The position numbers and the translations under genes are program-made. Below are positions 57,274 through 64,000 of a DNA stretch of 64,000 nt, in pieces. Source of the stretch: Thermoanaerobacter thermocopriae JCM 7501 (GTDB taxonomy: Bacteria; Bacillota; Thermoanaerobacteria; Thermoanaerobacterales; Thermoanaerobacteraceae); contig NZ_BAZY01000007.1 of assembly GCF_001310975.1 (NCBI RefSeq), positions 38,439-102,438 on the forward strand. Direction: 5' to 3'. The notes beneath the pieces were generated by a model. That model saw nothing but the letters and a program-made list of their open reading frames with translations, did not search any database and was not told the origin of the DNA. Every line of letters starts with the position of its first letter. Position 1 is the stretch's first letter.

Positions 57274-58485
57274 TTAATTTCTCTTCGCAGAATAAAAAAA
57301 CTCTTCTACAGGATATTTTACTGGAATTTTCACTATCATTTGAGGATGGGGGGCTACTTCAATCTCATTTCCTTTCTCGTCCCACATTTTTTCAATTTGC
57401 TGCTCAAACTGTACTTTAGGGCCTATAATTTCAATTTTGTCACCTACAAACATCCTATTCCTTTGCTCTACAACAGCAATTTTACTATCTGGGTCATATC
57501 TTTTTACAATCCCTACAAAATCATAAGTCCTTATATATTTTGAAGACTCATAATTTTGAGCCTCATGGCCTGGTTTGCCAAAATAAAACCCTGTAGTAAA
57601 TCCTCTGTGACTCGCTTTAGAAACCTCTTCGAGAAGTTTTTTGTCAAAAACATAATCTTTTCCTTTTTCAAGGTAATCGTCAATTGCCTTTCTATACGCT
57701 CTTGTGACTACAGCTACATAATAGGCACTTTTATTTCTTCCCTCAATTTTAAAGCTTTTAACTCCAGCCTCCACAAGTTCTGGGAGGTACTCTATCATGC
57801 ATAGGTCTTTAGAATTCAGAATATAGGTTCCTCTTTCATCTTCAAAAATGGGCATATACTCTCCTGGCCTTTTTTCTTCCACAAGATAATATTTCCACCG
57901 GCAAGGTTGTGCACACTCTCCTTTATTAGAATCCCTTCCTGTAAGGTAATTGCTTAAAAGGCACCTTCCTGAGTAAGAAATACACATAGCTCCGTGGACA
58001 AATGCCTCTAATTCCAAAGTTTTTGGCGTCTTCTCTCTAATCTCTTTTATCTCTTTTAAGGAAAGCTCTCTTGCCAAAATTATTCTTTTCGCACCTAAAT
58101 TATGCCAAAACAGAGCGCTTTTATAATTCACATTATTTGCTTGTGTACTTATATGAACATCTACTTCAGGTGCTACTTCTTTTACAATAGAAAAAATCCC
58201 TAGATCGGAAAGAATAATAGCATCTATGCCAAGGTCAACGACTGATTTAATATATTCAGGTAATCCTTCCAAATCCTCATTGTGGGGAAAGATATTTATA
58301 GTAATATAAGCTTTTTTTCCATTCTTCCTCACATACCTTATTGCTTCTTTTATCTCATCAAGTGTCAAACCAACAGAAGCTCTTAAACTATAGTGTTTCC
58401 CTCCAAAGTATACTGCATCCGCTCCATAATTTATTGCTATTTTTAATCTTTCCAAATCTCCAACTGGTGCCAAAAGTTCCAGCAT
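57274..58485 (-). CDS. U32 family peptidase / tRNA hydroxylation-type protein
   Basis: 403 residues with the U32 signature EAFVHGAMCISYSGRCLLSN and conserved Cys residues in CAQPCRW. N-terminal PVGDLERLKIAINYGADAVY is the TIM-barrel start. The group includes TrhP/YrrN-YrrO type proteins acting in tRNA 5-hydroxyuridine formation, so the label peptidase may be historical. Two bases from the O-methyltransferase end; ATG 58485, AAGGAGG upstream. Confidence 0.9.
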   Translation of the reverse strand: MLELLAPVGDLERLKIAINYGADAVYFGGKHYSLRASVGLTLDEIKEAIRYVRKNGKKAYITINIFPHNEDLEGLPEYIKSVVDLGIDAIILSDLGIFSIVKEVAPEVDVHISTQANNVNYKSALFWHNLGAKRIILARELSLKEIKEIREKTPKTLELEAFVHGAMCISYSGRCLLSNYLTGRDSNKGECAQPCRWKYYLVEEKRPGEYMPIFEDERGTYILNSKDLCMIEYLPELVEAGVKSFKIEGRNKSAYYVAVVTRAYRKAIDDYLEKGKDYVFDKKLLEEVSKASHRGFTTGFYFGKPGHEAQNYESSKYIRTYDFVGIVKRYDPDSKIAVVEQRNRMFVGDKIEIIGPKVQFEQQIEKMWDEKGNEIEVAPHPQMIVKIPVKYPVEEFFYSAKRN

Positions 58486-58487
58486 AA

Positions 58488-59126
58488 TTATTCCTCCTTA
58501 AAACTTACCGCTAATCCATCTCCTAAAGGCAAAATTACTGTGTACAAAGTTTTATCTTGATGCAATATTTCTATAAATTCTCTCATTCTGTAAACAATCG
58601 TCCTTCTTTTATGCTTTACATTTTTCTCATTTACAACATATCCTTTGTACAAAATATTGTCCCATAAGACTACGCCCTCTTTGCTTAAAAGTCTTTTTAC
58701 TTCTTTGTAAAACTCTATATACTGACCTTTCGCTGCATCTACAAATATCAAATCATAGTTTTTAGTCAAATTCGGAAAAACCTGCTGTGCTTCTCCACAA
58801 ATAAGTTCTATTCTATCTTCTACTTTTGCTTTTTTAAAATTTTCTTTAGCTATCTCAGCCAAATTTATATTTCTTTCAATAGTGACTATTCTAACTTTAG
58901 AACAAGCTTTCGCCATTATTATAGTAGAATAGCCAATCGCAGTTCCTATCTCTAATATATTATTAGGCTTTTTTAGCCTCACAATAAAACTTAAAAAATC
59001 AGCGACTTCCGGTTTTGCAATTGGAATAAAATTTTCTTTCGCGTATTTTTCTATCTCATTTAAAGGATAACCAAATTTATGAACCGTCTCTCTTATAAAT
59101 TTTATATCATTTACAGTTAATTCCAT
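58488..59126 (-). CDS. O-methyltransferase (YrrM/TrmR-like)
   Basis: 212 residues, class I SAM-dependent: NILEIGTAIGYSTIIMAKA, RIELICGEAQ, YDLIFVDAAKGQYIEFYKEV (metal-binding Asp) and VVLWDNILYKG. In Bacillus, trmR (yrrM) lies next to the U32 genes yrrN/yrrO and methylates hydroxyuridine in tRNA; the same neighbours here support this role. Confidence 0.9.
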   Translation of the reverse strand: MELTVNDIKFIRETVHKFGYPLNEIEKYAKENFIPIAKPEVADFLSFIVRLKKPNNILEIGTAIGYSTIIMAKACSKVRIVTIERNINLAEIAKENFKKAKVEDRIELICGEAQQVFPNLTKNYDLIFVDAAKGQYIEFYKEVKRLLSKEGVVLWDNILYKGYVVNEKNVKHKRRTIVYRMREFIEILHQDKTLYTVILPLGDGLAVSFKEE

Positions 59127-59138
59127 AACTCAACCCTT

Positions 59139-60193
59139 TCATTTAACATTATTATTTTCACTTGCTTCAATTTCTCTTTGGGCTTTTAAATGGTCTTCAT
59201 AAGTTACACTGAAAATATGAGACCCATCTTTTTTTGCAACATAATAGTAAAAGTCATGCTCAGCTGGAAAAAGAGCTGCTTTAATAGATTTAAGTCCAGG
59301 ATTGCAAATAGGACCTATAGGAAGTCCATAATGTTGGTAGGTATTGTAAGGGGAATCTACTTCTAAATCCTTGTACAAAAGCTTATCTTTGTGTTTTCCT
59401 AACGCATACTGCACAGTTGCATCTATTTGTAGTTTCATATGTTTTTCCAAACGATTGTATATAACACCTGCAATTAAAGGCCTGTCCTTATCTACCACAG
59501 CTTCTTTTTCTATCATAGAAGCTATTATTACAATCTGATCGGGAGTCATTCCTATATTTTTTGCAATATCTTTTATATTACTATTATAAACCTCTTGAAA
59601 TCTTTTAAGCATGATATTTATTATTTCTTTTTCGTCAGCCTCTATAGGTATTTGATAGGTATCGGGAAAAAGATACCCTTCTAATCTGTTTGGTCTATCT
59701 TTAGGCACGTCTTTTAAAAAATCGTAGTTAAAAGTATCATTCTGGAAATTTCCAAAAATTTATCTTTATTTACAAGACCTAATTGGGATAATTTATTAGC
59801 AATATCTTTAACAGTATAACCCTCAGGAATAGTTACTTTTATTGTATCTTTTTGAGCTTTGCCTTCAAATATTTTTTTGATTATGTCATCAGGAGTCATG
59901 TTAGGACTTAAAAGGTATTTTCCTGCTTGTAATTTTCCATCAGCACCTAAAACTTTTGCTCGCCATATAAAAAACCACTCATTTTTAATTAAGTTATTCT
60001 TTTTTAACACTTTGGCTATTTCAACAGTAGAATATCCTTTTGGAATATTTACAATCTTTAAAGTTGCATCACTTTTGGTAGTTACTGGTTGTAAAAGGCT
60101 TTGGTAGTACACAAGAGCAGAGAAAATGAAAAAAAGTATAACAACTACTACCACAGCAAATTTACTTTTTCTTTTGTATTCGACATTGTTCAT
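59139..60193 (-). CDS. mltG: Endolytic murein transglycosylase MltG (frameshifted)
   Basis: About 351 residues. Membrane anchor (FAVVVVVILFFIFSALVYYQ), LysM-like domain (VNIPKGYSTVEIAKVLKKNN) and YceG catalytic domain with EGYLFPDTYQIP, ASMIEKEAVVDKDRPLIAGV (catalytic Glu) and SPYNTYQHYGLPIGPICNPG. The frame breaks at about 59743 (A missing), restored as ISRNDTFNYDFLKDVPKDRP. Terminates nascent glycan strands. Confidence 0.93.
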
Positions 60194-60246
60194 TACATTT
60201 CTTCTCCTTTGTAGGTTTACCTAAATTATATAATTAATTAAAAATA

Positions 60247-60275
60247 AAACAAGTAGCTTTTCGCTTACCTGTTTT
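60247..60275 (-). terminator. Terminator of queT
   Basis: Minus strand AACAGGTAAGC and GCTACTTGTT pair imperfectly around GAAAA, then TTTTA follows. It overlaps the queT stop. Confidence 0.65.
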
Positions 60276-60745
60276 TATAAAGAATACTTATCTTTTAATC
60301 TTTTGTATACTGTAATCACTACATACCCAAATACACCTGTTACAATAGCTTCGCTTAAAGCAATATACAAAGCTACAAGATAATAAGGCATTTTTGTAAA
60401 ATAACTTACCCATATTGAAACACTAAGAGCGTTTAATATTATAGGAGGCAATATAGCTTTGTAAAAAGTTTTAGCCTTTGATGTAAGGTAGGCAGCAGCC
60501 AATGTAACTAAACTTCCCCCTAAAATATCAATAAGTCCAAAGGGGCTTCCTATATTAGCTAATAAACATCCTAAAAAAACCCCCCATATCGCTGCCGGTT
60601 CTACCATGGGTAATACAACTAATGCTTCAGATATTCTAAATTGAATAGGTCCATAAGAAAAGTTTCCTAAAAGAATAGTCACCACAAAGTAAATAGCTGC
60701 AATAACTCCTGCTTTTACAATGTAACCAGTATCTATCTTTTTCAT
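60275..60745 (-). CDS. queT: QueT-type queuosine precursor transporter (ECF S component)
   Basis: 156 residues, five to six transmembrane helices: YIVKAGVIAAIYFVVTILLG, YGPIQFRISEALVVLPMVEP, AIWGVFLGCLLANIGSPFGL. These match COG4708/QueT, usually under preQ1 riboswitch control; no such riboswitch is visible as it directly follows ylbF with no gap. The substrate is inferred from family only. Confidence 0.85.
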   Translation of the reverse strand: MKKIDTGYIVKAGVIAAIYFVVTILLGNFSYGPIQFRISEALVVLPMVEPAAIWGVFLGCLLANIGSPFGLIDILGGSLVTLAAAYLTSKAKTFYKAILPPIILNALSVSIWVSYFTKMPYYLVALYIALSEAIVTGVFGYVVITVYKRLKDKYSL

Positions 60746-61075
60746 TTAATTCATCTCCATTGGTTCTGTAATTATTTTTAATATATCATTCATCATTTTG
60801 CTAAAAGTGTATTCTAAAGACAAGTAAGAACTTATATCAGGATTAAGGTTCAATATCTCCCACAGCTTTTCTAAAACTTCTTTTTCTTTAGGCTCCACTT
60901 TTTCACCTGATAACTCTTTAGCTTGGATTTCTAGTTGCTTTTTTTTAAAATCCTCCAGCATCTTCTTGTTTTGCTCATTTTCATTTATTTTTCGATACGC
61001 CTCTTTTAAAGCTTTGTACTCTGGCAACTGTTTTATAGCATTAGCCAGTTCATAAGCTTTATCGTAGACATTCAT
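60746..61075 (-). CDS. YlbF family regulator
   Basis: 109 residues, all helical: VYDKAYELANAIKQLPEYKA and YLSLEYTFSKMMNDILKIIT. YlbF/YmcA/YaaT form the Y-complex influencing RNase Y processing and Spo0A phosphorylation in Bacillus. Here it is next to RNase J, consistent with an mRNA-processing link. Confidence 0.88.
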   Translation of the reverse strand: MNVYDKAYELANAIKQLPEYKALKEAYRKINENEQNKKMLEDFKKKQLEIQAKELSGEKVEPKEKEVLEKLWEILNLNPDISSYLSLEYTFSKMMNDILKIITEPMEMN

Positions 61076-61093
61076 GTTTTAAGCTCCTCCTGA

Positions 61094-62758
61094 CTAAATT
61101 TCCATTATGATTGGTAATATCATAGGATTTCTCTTCGTTTTTTCATATAAAAAACTACTTAAATTGTCTTTTATCATCGATTTGATAGTAGCCCATTCAC
61201 TAATTTCCTCTTTTTCACACTTTGACAATACATCTCTTACAATATTTTTGGAATCCTCCATTAAATCTTCAGATTCTCTTACATATACAAATCCTCTGGA
61301 AATTATGTCGGGCCCCGCTATAATTCCTCCCGTTTCTTTAGAAATAGTAACCACTACTACTAACAAGCCATCTTGAGCTAAATGTTTTCTATCTCTTAAA
61401 ACAATATTACCTACATCCCCAACCCCCAAGCCATCTACTAACACTTTCCCTGCTGTAACTGTACCTGCAATTCTTCCGGAATTTCTGGTAAACTCTAATA
61501 CTGTCCCATTATCTACTACAAAAATATTTTGAGGAGGCATTCCTAAAGATTCTGCAAGCTTAGCATGTTGAACTAAATGTCTGTATTCCCCGTGAACAGG
61601 GATAAAAAATTTGGGTTTTATTAATGTGTGAAGTAGTTTAATCTCTTCTTGACAAGCATGCCCCGATACGTGTATATCTGCCAATGTTTCATAAATTACA
61701 TCAGCCCCTTTTTTAAATAATTGGTTGATAACGCGAGAAATAAGTTTCTCATTCCCTGGAATAGCAGAAGCAGAAATAATCACTGTATCTCCTGGTACAA
61801 TCTCTAGTTTTTTATGTTCAGAAGAAGCCATTCTGGTAAGAGCTGACATAGGTTCACCTTGGCTGCCTGTCGTTATAATGACAACTTTATCATATGGTAA
61901 TTTATTGGCTTCATCAATATCAACTAAAAGGCCATCAGGAACTATTAAATACCCTAATTCCATCGCTACATTGACTACATTTAACATGCTTCTACCTGAA
62001 ATAGCAACCTTTCTTCCGTACTTGTGAGCAGAATTTATAATCTGCTGCACTCTGTGGATATTAGAAGCAAAAGTCGCCACTATAATTCGCCGTTCTGCTT
62101 TTCTAAAAAGATTATCAAAAGTCTCTCCTACTGTCCTTTCTGACATGGTATAGCCCGGTCTTTCAATATTGGTACTATCGCATAACATCACAAGTACCCC
62201 TTTTTCCCCCAACTGGGCAAAGCGGTGTAAGTCTGGTACTTCTCCTCCTATAGGGGTAAAGTCTATTTTGAAATCACCTGAGTGGAAAACCGTCCCAACA
62301 GCAGTATGAATAGCTAAAGCCGCAGAATCTGCAATGCTATGAGAAGTCCTTATAAACTCAACTTTAAACTGGCCAATTTCGATGATCTCTCTTGGCTTTA
62401 CAGTTATTAATTTACTATCTTTTAAAAGGCCCTGCTCCTTTAACTTATATTCTACCAAACCTATAGTCAAACGGGTTCCATACACTGGAACATTAAGTTG
62501 TTTTAAGACATAGGGAAGTGCCCCAATATGGTCTTCGTGACCATGAGTTAATATAATTGCTTTCACTTTTTCTCTATTTTTCAATAAATAAGTAATGTCG
62601 GGAATAACAAGGTCTATTCCCAACATTTCATCATCTGGAAAAGCAAGGCCACAATCCACAACTATAATGTCATTCCCGAATTCAAAAACCGTCATGTTTT
62701 TGCCGATCTCATTCAATCCGCCCAACGGTATTATTTTGAGTTTTGCCTTGTGTGCCAA
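61094..62758 (-). CDS. rnjA: Ribonuclease J
   Basis: About 554 residues. Metallo-beta-lactamase motif THGHEDHIGALPYVLKQL, beta-CASP motifs (STNIERPGYTMSERTVGETF, HVSGHACQEEIKL, PVHGEYRHLVQHAKLAESLG) and a C-terminal domain. It has 5'-exo and endonuclease activity in mRNA turnover. I favour the TTG at 62758 (AAAGGAG 7 nt upstream) over ATG at 62776, which has no ribosome site. Confidence 0.95.
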   Translation of the reverse strand: MAHKAKLKIIPLGGLNEIGKNMTVFEFGNDIIVVDCGLAFPDDEMLGIDLVIPDITYLLKNREKVKAIILTHGHEDHIGALPYVLKQLNVPVYGTRLTIGLVEYKLKEQGLLKDSKLITVKPREIIEIGQFKVEFIRTSHSIADSAALAIHTAVGTVFHSGDFKIDFTPIGGEVPDLHRFAQLGEKGVLVMLCDSTNIERPGYTMSERTVGETFDNLFRKAERRIIVATFASNIHRVQQIINSAHKYGRKVAISGRSMLNVVNVAMELGYLIVPDGLLVDIDEANKLPYDKVVIITTGSQGEPMSALTRMASSEHKKLEIVPGDTVIISASAIPGNEKLISRVINQLFKKGADVIYETLADIHVSGHACQEEIKLLHTLIKPKFFIPVHGEYRHLVQHAKLAESLGMPPQNIFVVDNGTVLEFTRNSGRIAGTVTAGKVLVDGLGVGDVGNIVLRDRKHLAQDGLLVVVVTISKETGGIIAGPDIISRGFVYVRESEDLMEDSKNIVRDVLSKCEKEEISEWATIKSMIKDNLSSFLYEKTKRNPMILPIIMEI

Positions 62759-62848
62759 ATACTTATCTCCTTTCATTAGATATTTTTAGCTTTTATTTTA
62801 CCAGAAACAACAAAAACACTTACCCGTACCTTACCCTAGTTAATATAA

Positions 62849-62877
62849 ATTATACTTTATTTAAAAAAATACTTCAA
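62849..62877 (-). promoter_or_regulatory. Sigma-A promoter for rnjA
   Basis: TTGAAG (62872-62877), 17 nt, TATAAT (62849-62854). The leader to the start is about 85 nt. Confidence 0.75.
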
Positions 62878-62885
62878 CCCTGAGA

Positions 62886-62955
62886 AGGTAAATTGTCCGT
62901 TCAAGAATTTGTAGGCTTACGGACCAAATTAGCCCTCGGCATTGAACCCCGGCTC
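62886..62955. repeat. GC-rich structured patch between fur and rnjA, unidentified
   Basis: TTGTCCGT (about 62891-62898) and ACGGACCAA (about 62919-62927) form an inverted repeat, followed by GCCCTCGGC and CCCCGGCTC, in AT-rich surroundings. Too GC-rich for the context and without a U run. It may be a mobile-element end or an RNA element; not recognised. Confidence 0.35.
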
Positions 62956-62961
62956 CTAAAG

Positions 62962-63402
62962 TTAACTATAACTTTTCCTGCATTTGCTACAATAACCAAA
63001 GAATTTAACGTTGTGGTCTATTATTTCAAAATCTTTAGTTTCTTCTATAGCCTTTTCCAACTCCTCCAAAAGGTCTCCTTCCATTTCTATAACTGCTCCA
63101 CATTTTAAACAAATCAAATGATGATGCTGATGGTTTTCATTATGATTAAGCTCGTATCGATTTCGACCATCGTCAAAATTTAATTTATAAACAATATCTA
63201 ATTCTTCAAATACCTGAAGAGTCCTATAAACAGTGGCAAGACCTATTTCAGGATATTTTAACCTTACCAAGTCATATATTTCCTCAGAGGAAAGATGTTT
63301 ATCCCGATTTTCTAAAATCACATCCAATATAGCGCGCCTTTGAGTTGTCAACTTATATCCCTTATCTTTTAATCTTTCTTTGAATTTTTCAATTTCATTC
63401 AT
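62962..63402 (-). CDS. Fur/PerR family transcriptional regulator
   Basis: 146 residues. N-terminal winged helix (YKLTTQRRAILDVILENRDK, LATVYRTLQVFEELDIV), HNENHQHHHLICLKCGAVIE with the metal-binding His cluster and first CxxC, and a second CxxC near the end (YCSKCRKSYS) forming the structural zinc site. Fur, PerR or Zur cannot be told apart with certainty; the HHHL and Cys pairs fit Fur or PerR. A palindrome overlaps its own promoter. Confidence 0.9.
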   Translation of the reverse strand: MNEIEKFKERLKDKGYKLTTQRRAILDVILENRDKHLSSEEIYDLVRLKYPEIGLATVYRTLQVFEELDIVYKLNFDDGRNRYELNHNENHQHHHLICLKCGAVIEMEGDLLEELEKAIEETKDFEIIDHNVKFFGYCSKCRKSYS

Positions 63403-63424
63403 CTATATCACCGCCAAATAACAT

Positions 63425-63463
63425 AACTAATATTAGTTTATGATATTCATTTTCAATTGTCAA
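63425..63463 (-). promoter_or_regulatory. fur promoter with overlapping palindromic operator
   Basis: TTGACA (63458-63463), 17 nt, TAAACT (63435-63440). The perfect palindrome AACTAATATTAGTT (63425-63438) covers the minus-10, suggesting autoregulation, although it does not closely match the classic Fur (TGATAAT) or PerR (TTATAAT) box. Confidence 0.6.
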
Positions 63464-63569
63464 CCACTTTTTTTGATTTTTTAGCAAAATCGAATTTTCA
63501 TAGTAGATAAAGATATTTCAATTGAGAATCTAGTTTGCTTTTTACACCCAATTTGGGGAATATATAAAA

Positions 63570-63598
63570 TTAAGATATACCAAAACGGTATATCTTAA
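63570..63598. terminator. Terminator of the DUF1292 gene
   Basis: Perfect 12-bp stem TTAAGATATACC with GGTATATCTTAA and a 5-nt loop, flanked by T-rich sequence. Can act on the minus strand 22 nt after the stop codon. Confidence 0.8.
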
Positions 63599-63620
63599 TC
63601 TAATTTCACTCTAATTTATT

Positions 63621-63905
63621 TTACTCTTCCTCATCAAACCCATCATCATAATACTCTTCATATTCTTCCATCAGCTCATTGTATGCTTCGACAGCATCAT
63701 TGAACTCATCATCGTCTTCAATTCCTACAAAGATATCATTGCCATTTTCATCTTGTTCCACTCTCAAAATATAAGCATCTTCCCCATCGCTATCCACAGG
63801 GACTACCACAGCATACCTGGTGTCGTCAAGGTCAAATGATGCTATAAGTTCGAAGTCTACTTCATGGCCATGTTCGTCGATTAACTGAATGATTTCTGGC
63901 TCCAT
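63621..63905 (-). CDS. DUF1292 domain-containing acidic protein (YrzB-like)
   Basis: 94 residues, strongly acidic with a C-terminal Glu/Asp/Tyr run. The DUF1292 core is DEHGHEVDFELIASFDLDDT then YAVVVPVD and AYILRVEQDENGN. Usually found as yrzL-yrrK-yrzB with alaS in Firmicutes. Function unknown. Located just upstream of fur with its own promoter and terminator. Confidence 0.9.
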   Translation of the reverse strand: MEPEIIQLIDEHGHEVDFELIASFDLDDTRYAVVVPVDSDGEDAYILRVEQDENGNDIFVGIEDDDEFNDAVEAYNELMEEYEEYYDDGFDEEE

Positions 63906-63940
63906 ACTATTTCACCTCAATTCTACTTCAAGATAATGTA

Positions 63941-63969
63941 ATTGTATAACATACCAAATAAACTGTCAA
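63941..63969 (-). promoter_or_regulatory. Sigma-A promoter of the DUF1292 gene
   Basis: TTGACA (63964-63969), 17 nt, TACAAT (63941-63946). The ATG with GAGGTGAA follows about 35 nt downstream. Confidence 0.75.
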
Positions 63970-64000
63970 GTTTTTAATAAAAATTTATTTATTTTATAAA

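Noticed and set aside
62893..63108. Plus-strand 71-codon frame over the GC-rich patch and the fur 3' end
   Set aside because: No ribosome site, and more than half is antisense to fur. The patch itself is kept as an unknown element.
1..64000. CRISPR arrays, tRNA and rRNA genes, complete insertion sequences
   Set aside because: No regularly spaced repeats, no tRNA cloverleaf or rRNA blocks and no transposase gene were found by reading.

Overview
This window looks like a chromosomal segment of a thermophilic, spore-forming, low-GC anaerobic Firmicute of the Thermoanaerobacter/Caldanaerobacter type. The evidence is the AT-rich composition, the dense set of clostridial-type sporulation genes, a type IV pilus operon, and an OLE RNA with its partner protein gene. 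Apart from one small plus-strand candidate (13380-13499), all convincing genes lie on the minus strand, so transcription runs from high to low coordinates.

Layout from low to high coordinates. (1) 1-4702: DUF2953 (partial), DUF1002, scpB, scpA, an M50 protease and cca. (2) 4761-13309: spoVAE-AD-AC, dodecin, sigF-spoIIAB-spoIIAA, dacF, a XerD-like recombinase that has lost its catalytic residues, spoIIM, an endonuclease Q-like PHP protein and nudF. (3) 13310-18286: a candidate mciZ, an unexplained GC-richer patch, and an envelope cluster (DUF3866, MraY/WecA-like transferase, GT2, SteB, SteA). (4) 18460-31436: spo0A, spoIVB, recN, argR, nadK, tlyA, dxs, oapA, OLE RNA, ispA, xseB, xseA, folD, nusB. 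(5) 31492-42959: asp23, spoIIIAH to spoIIIAA, a CD1247-like protein, efp, pepP, aroQ, proA, proB, a TIM-barrel protein. (6) 42956-54770: aroK, a type IV pilus operon behind a c-di-GMP-II riboswitch, aroE, yqeG. (7) 54811-64000: sigK, a class B PBP, U32 peptidase, O-methyltransferase, mltG, queT, ylbF, rnjA, fur, DUF1292.

Main observations. A GC-rich, roughly 600-nt region between ispA and a multi-pass membrane protein gene has a perfect 11-bp closing helix and its own promoter; I assign it as OLE RNA with OapA. The pilus operon appears to be controlled twice by c-di-GMP: by a c-di-GMP-II riboswitch in its leader, and by two MshEN repeats at the PilB N-terminus. Four sites share the same sigma-H-like arrangement (AGGAWWWW, 13 nt, GAAT): upstream of spo0A, spoIIAA, the XerD-like gene and the pilus riboswitch. 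This would tie sporulation entry and pilus expression to one regulator.

Caution on sequence quality. About 20 conserved genes contain single-base frameshifts (about 28 in total), most of them at short homopolymers, and the correct frame is otherwise intact. This looks like a sequencing or assembly artefact rather than gene decay. I give whole-gene coordinates for these loci and describe each break.
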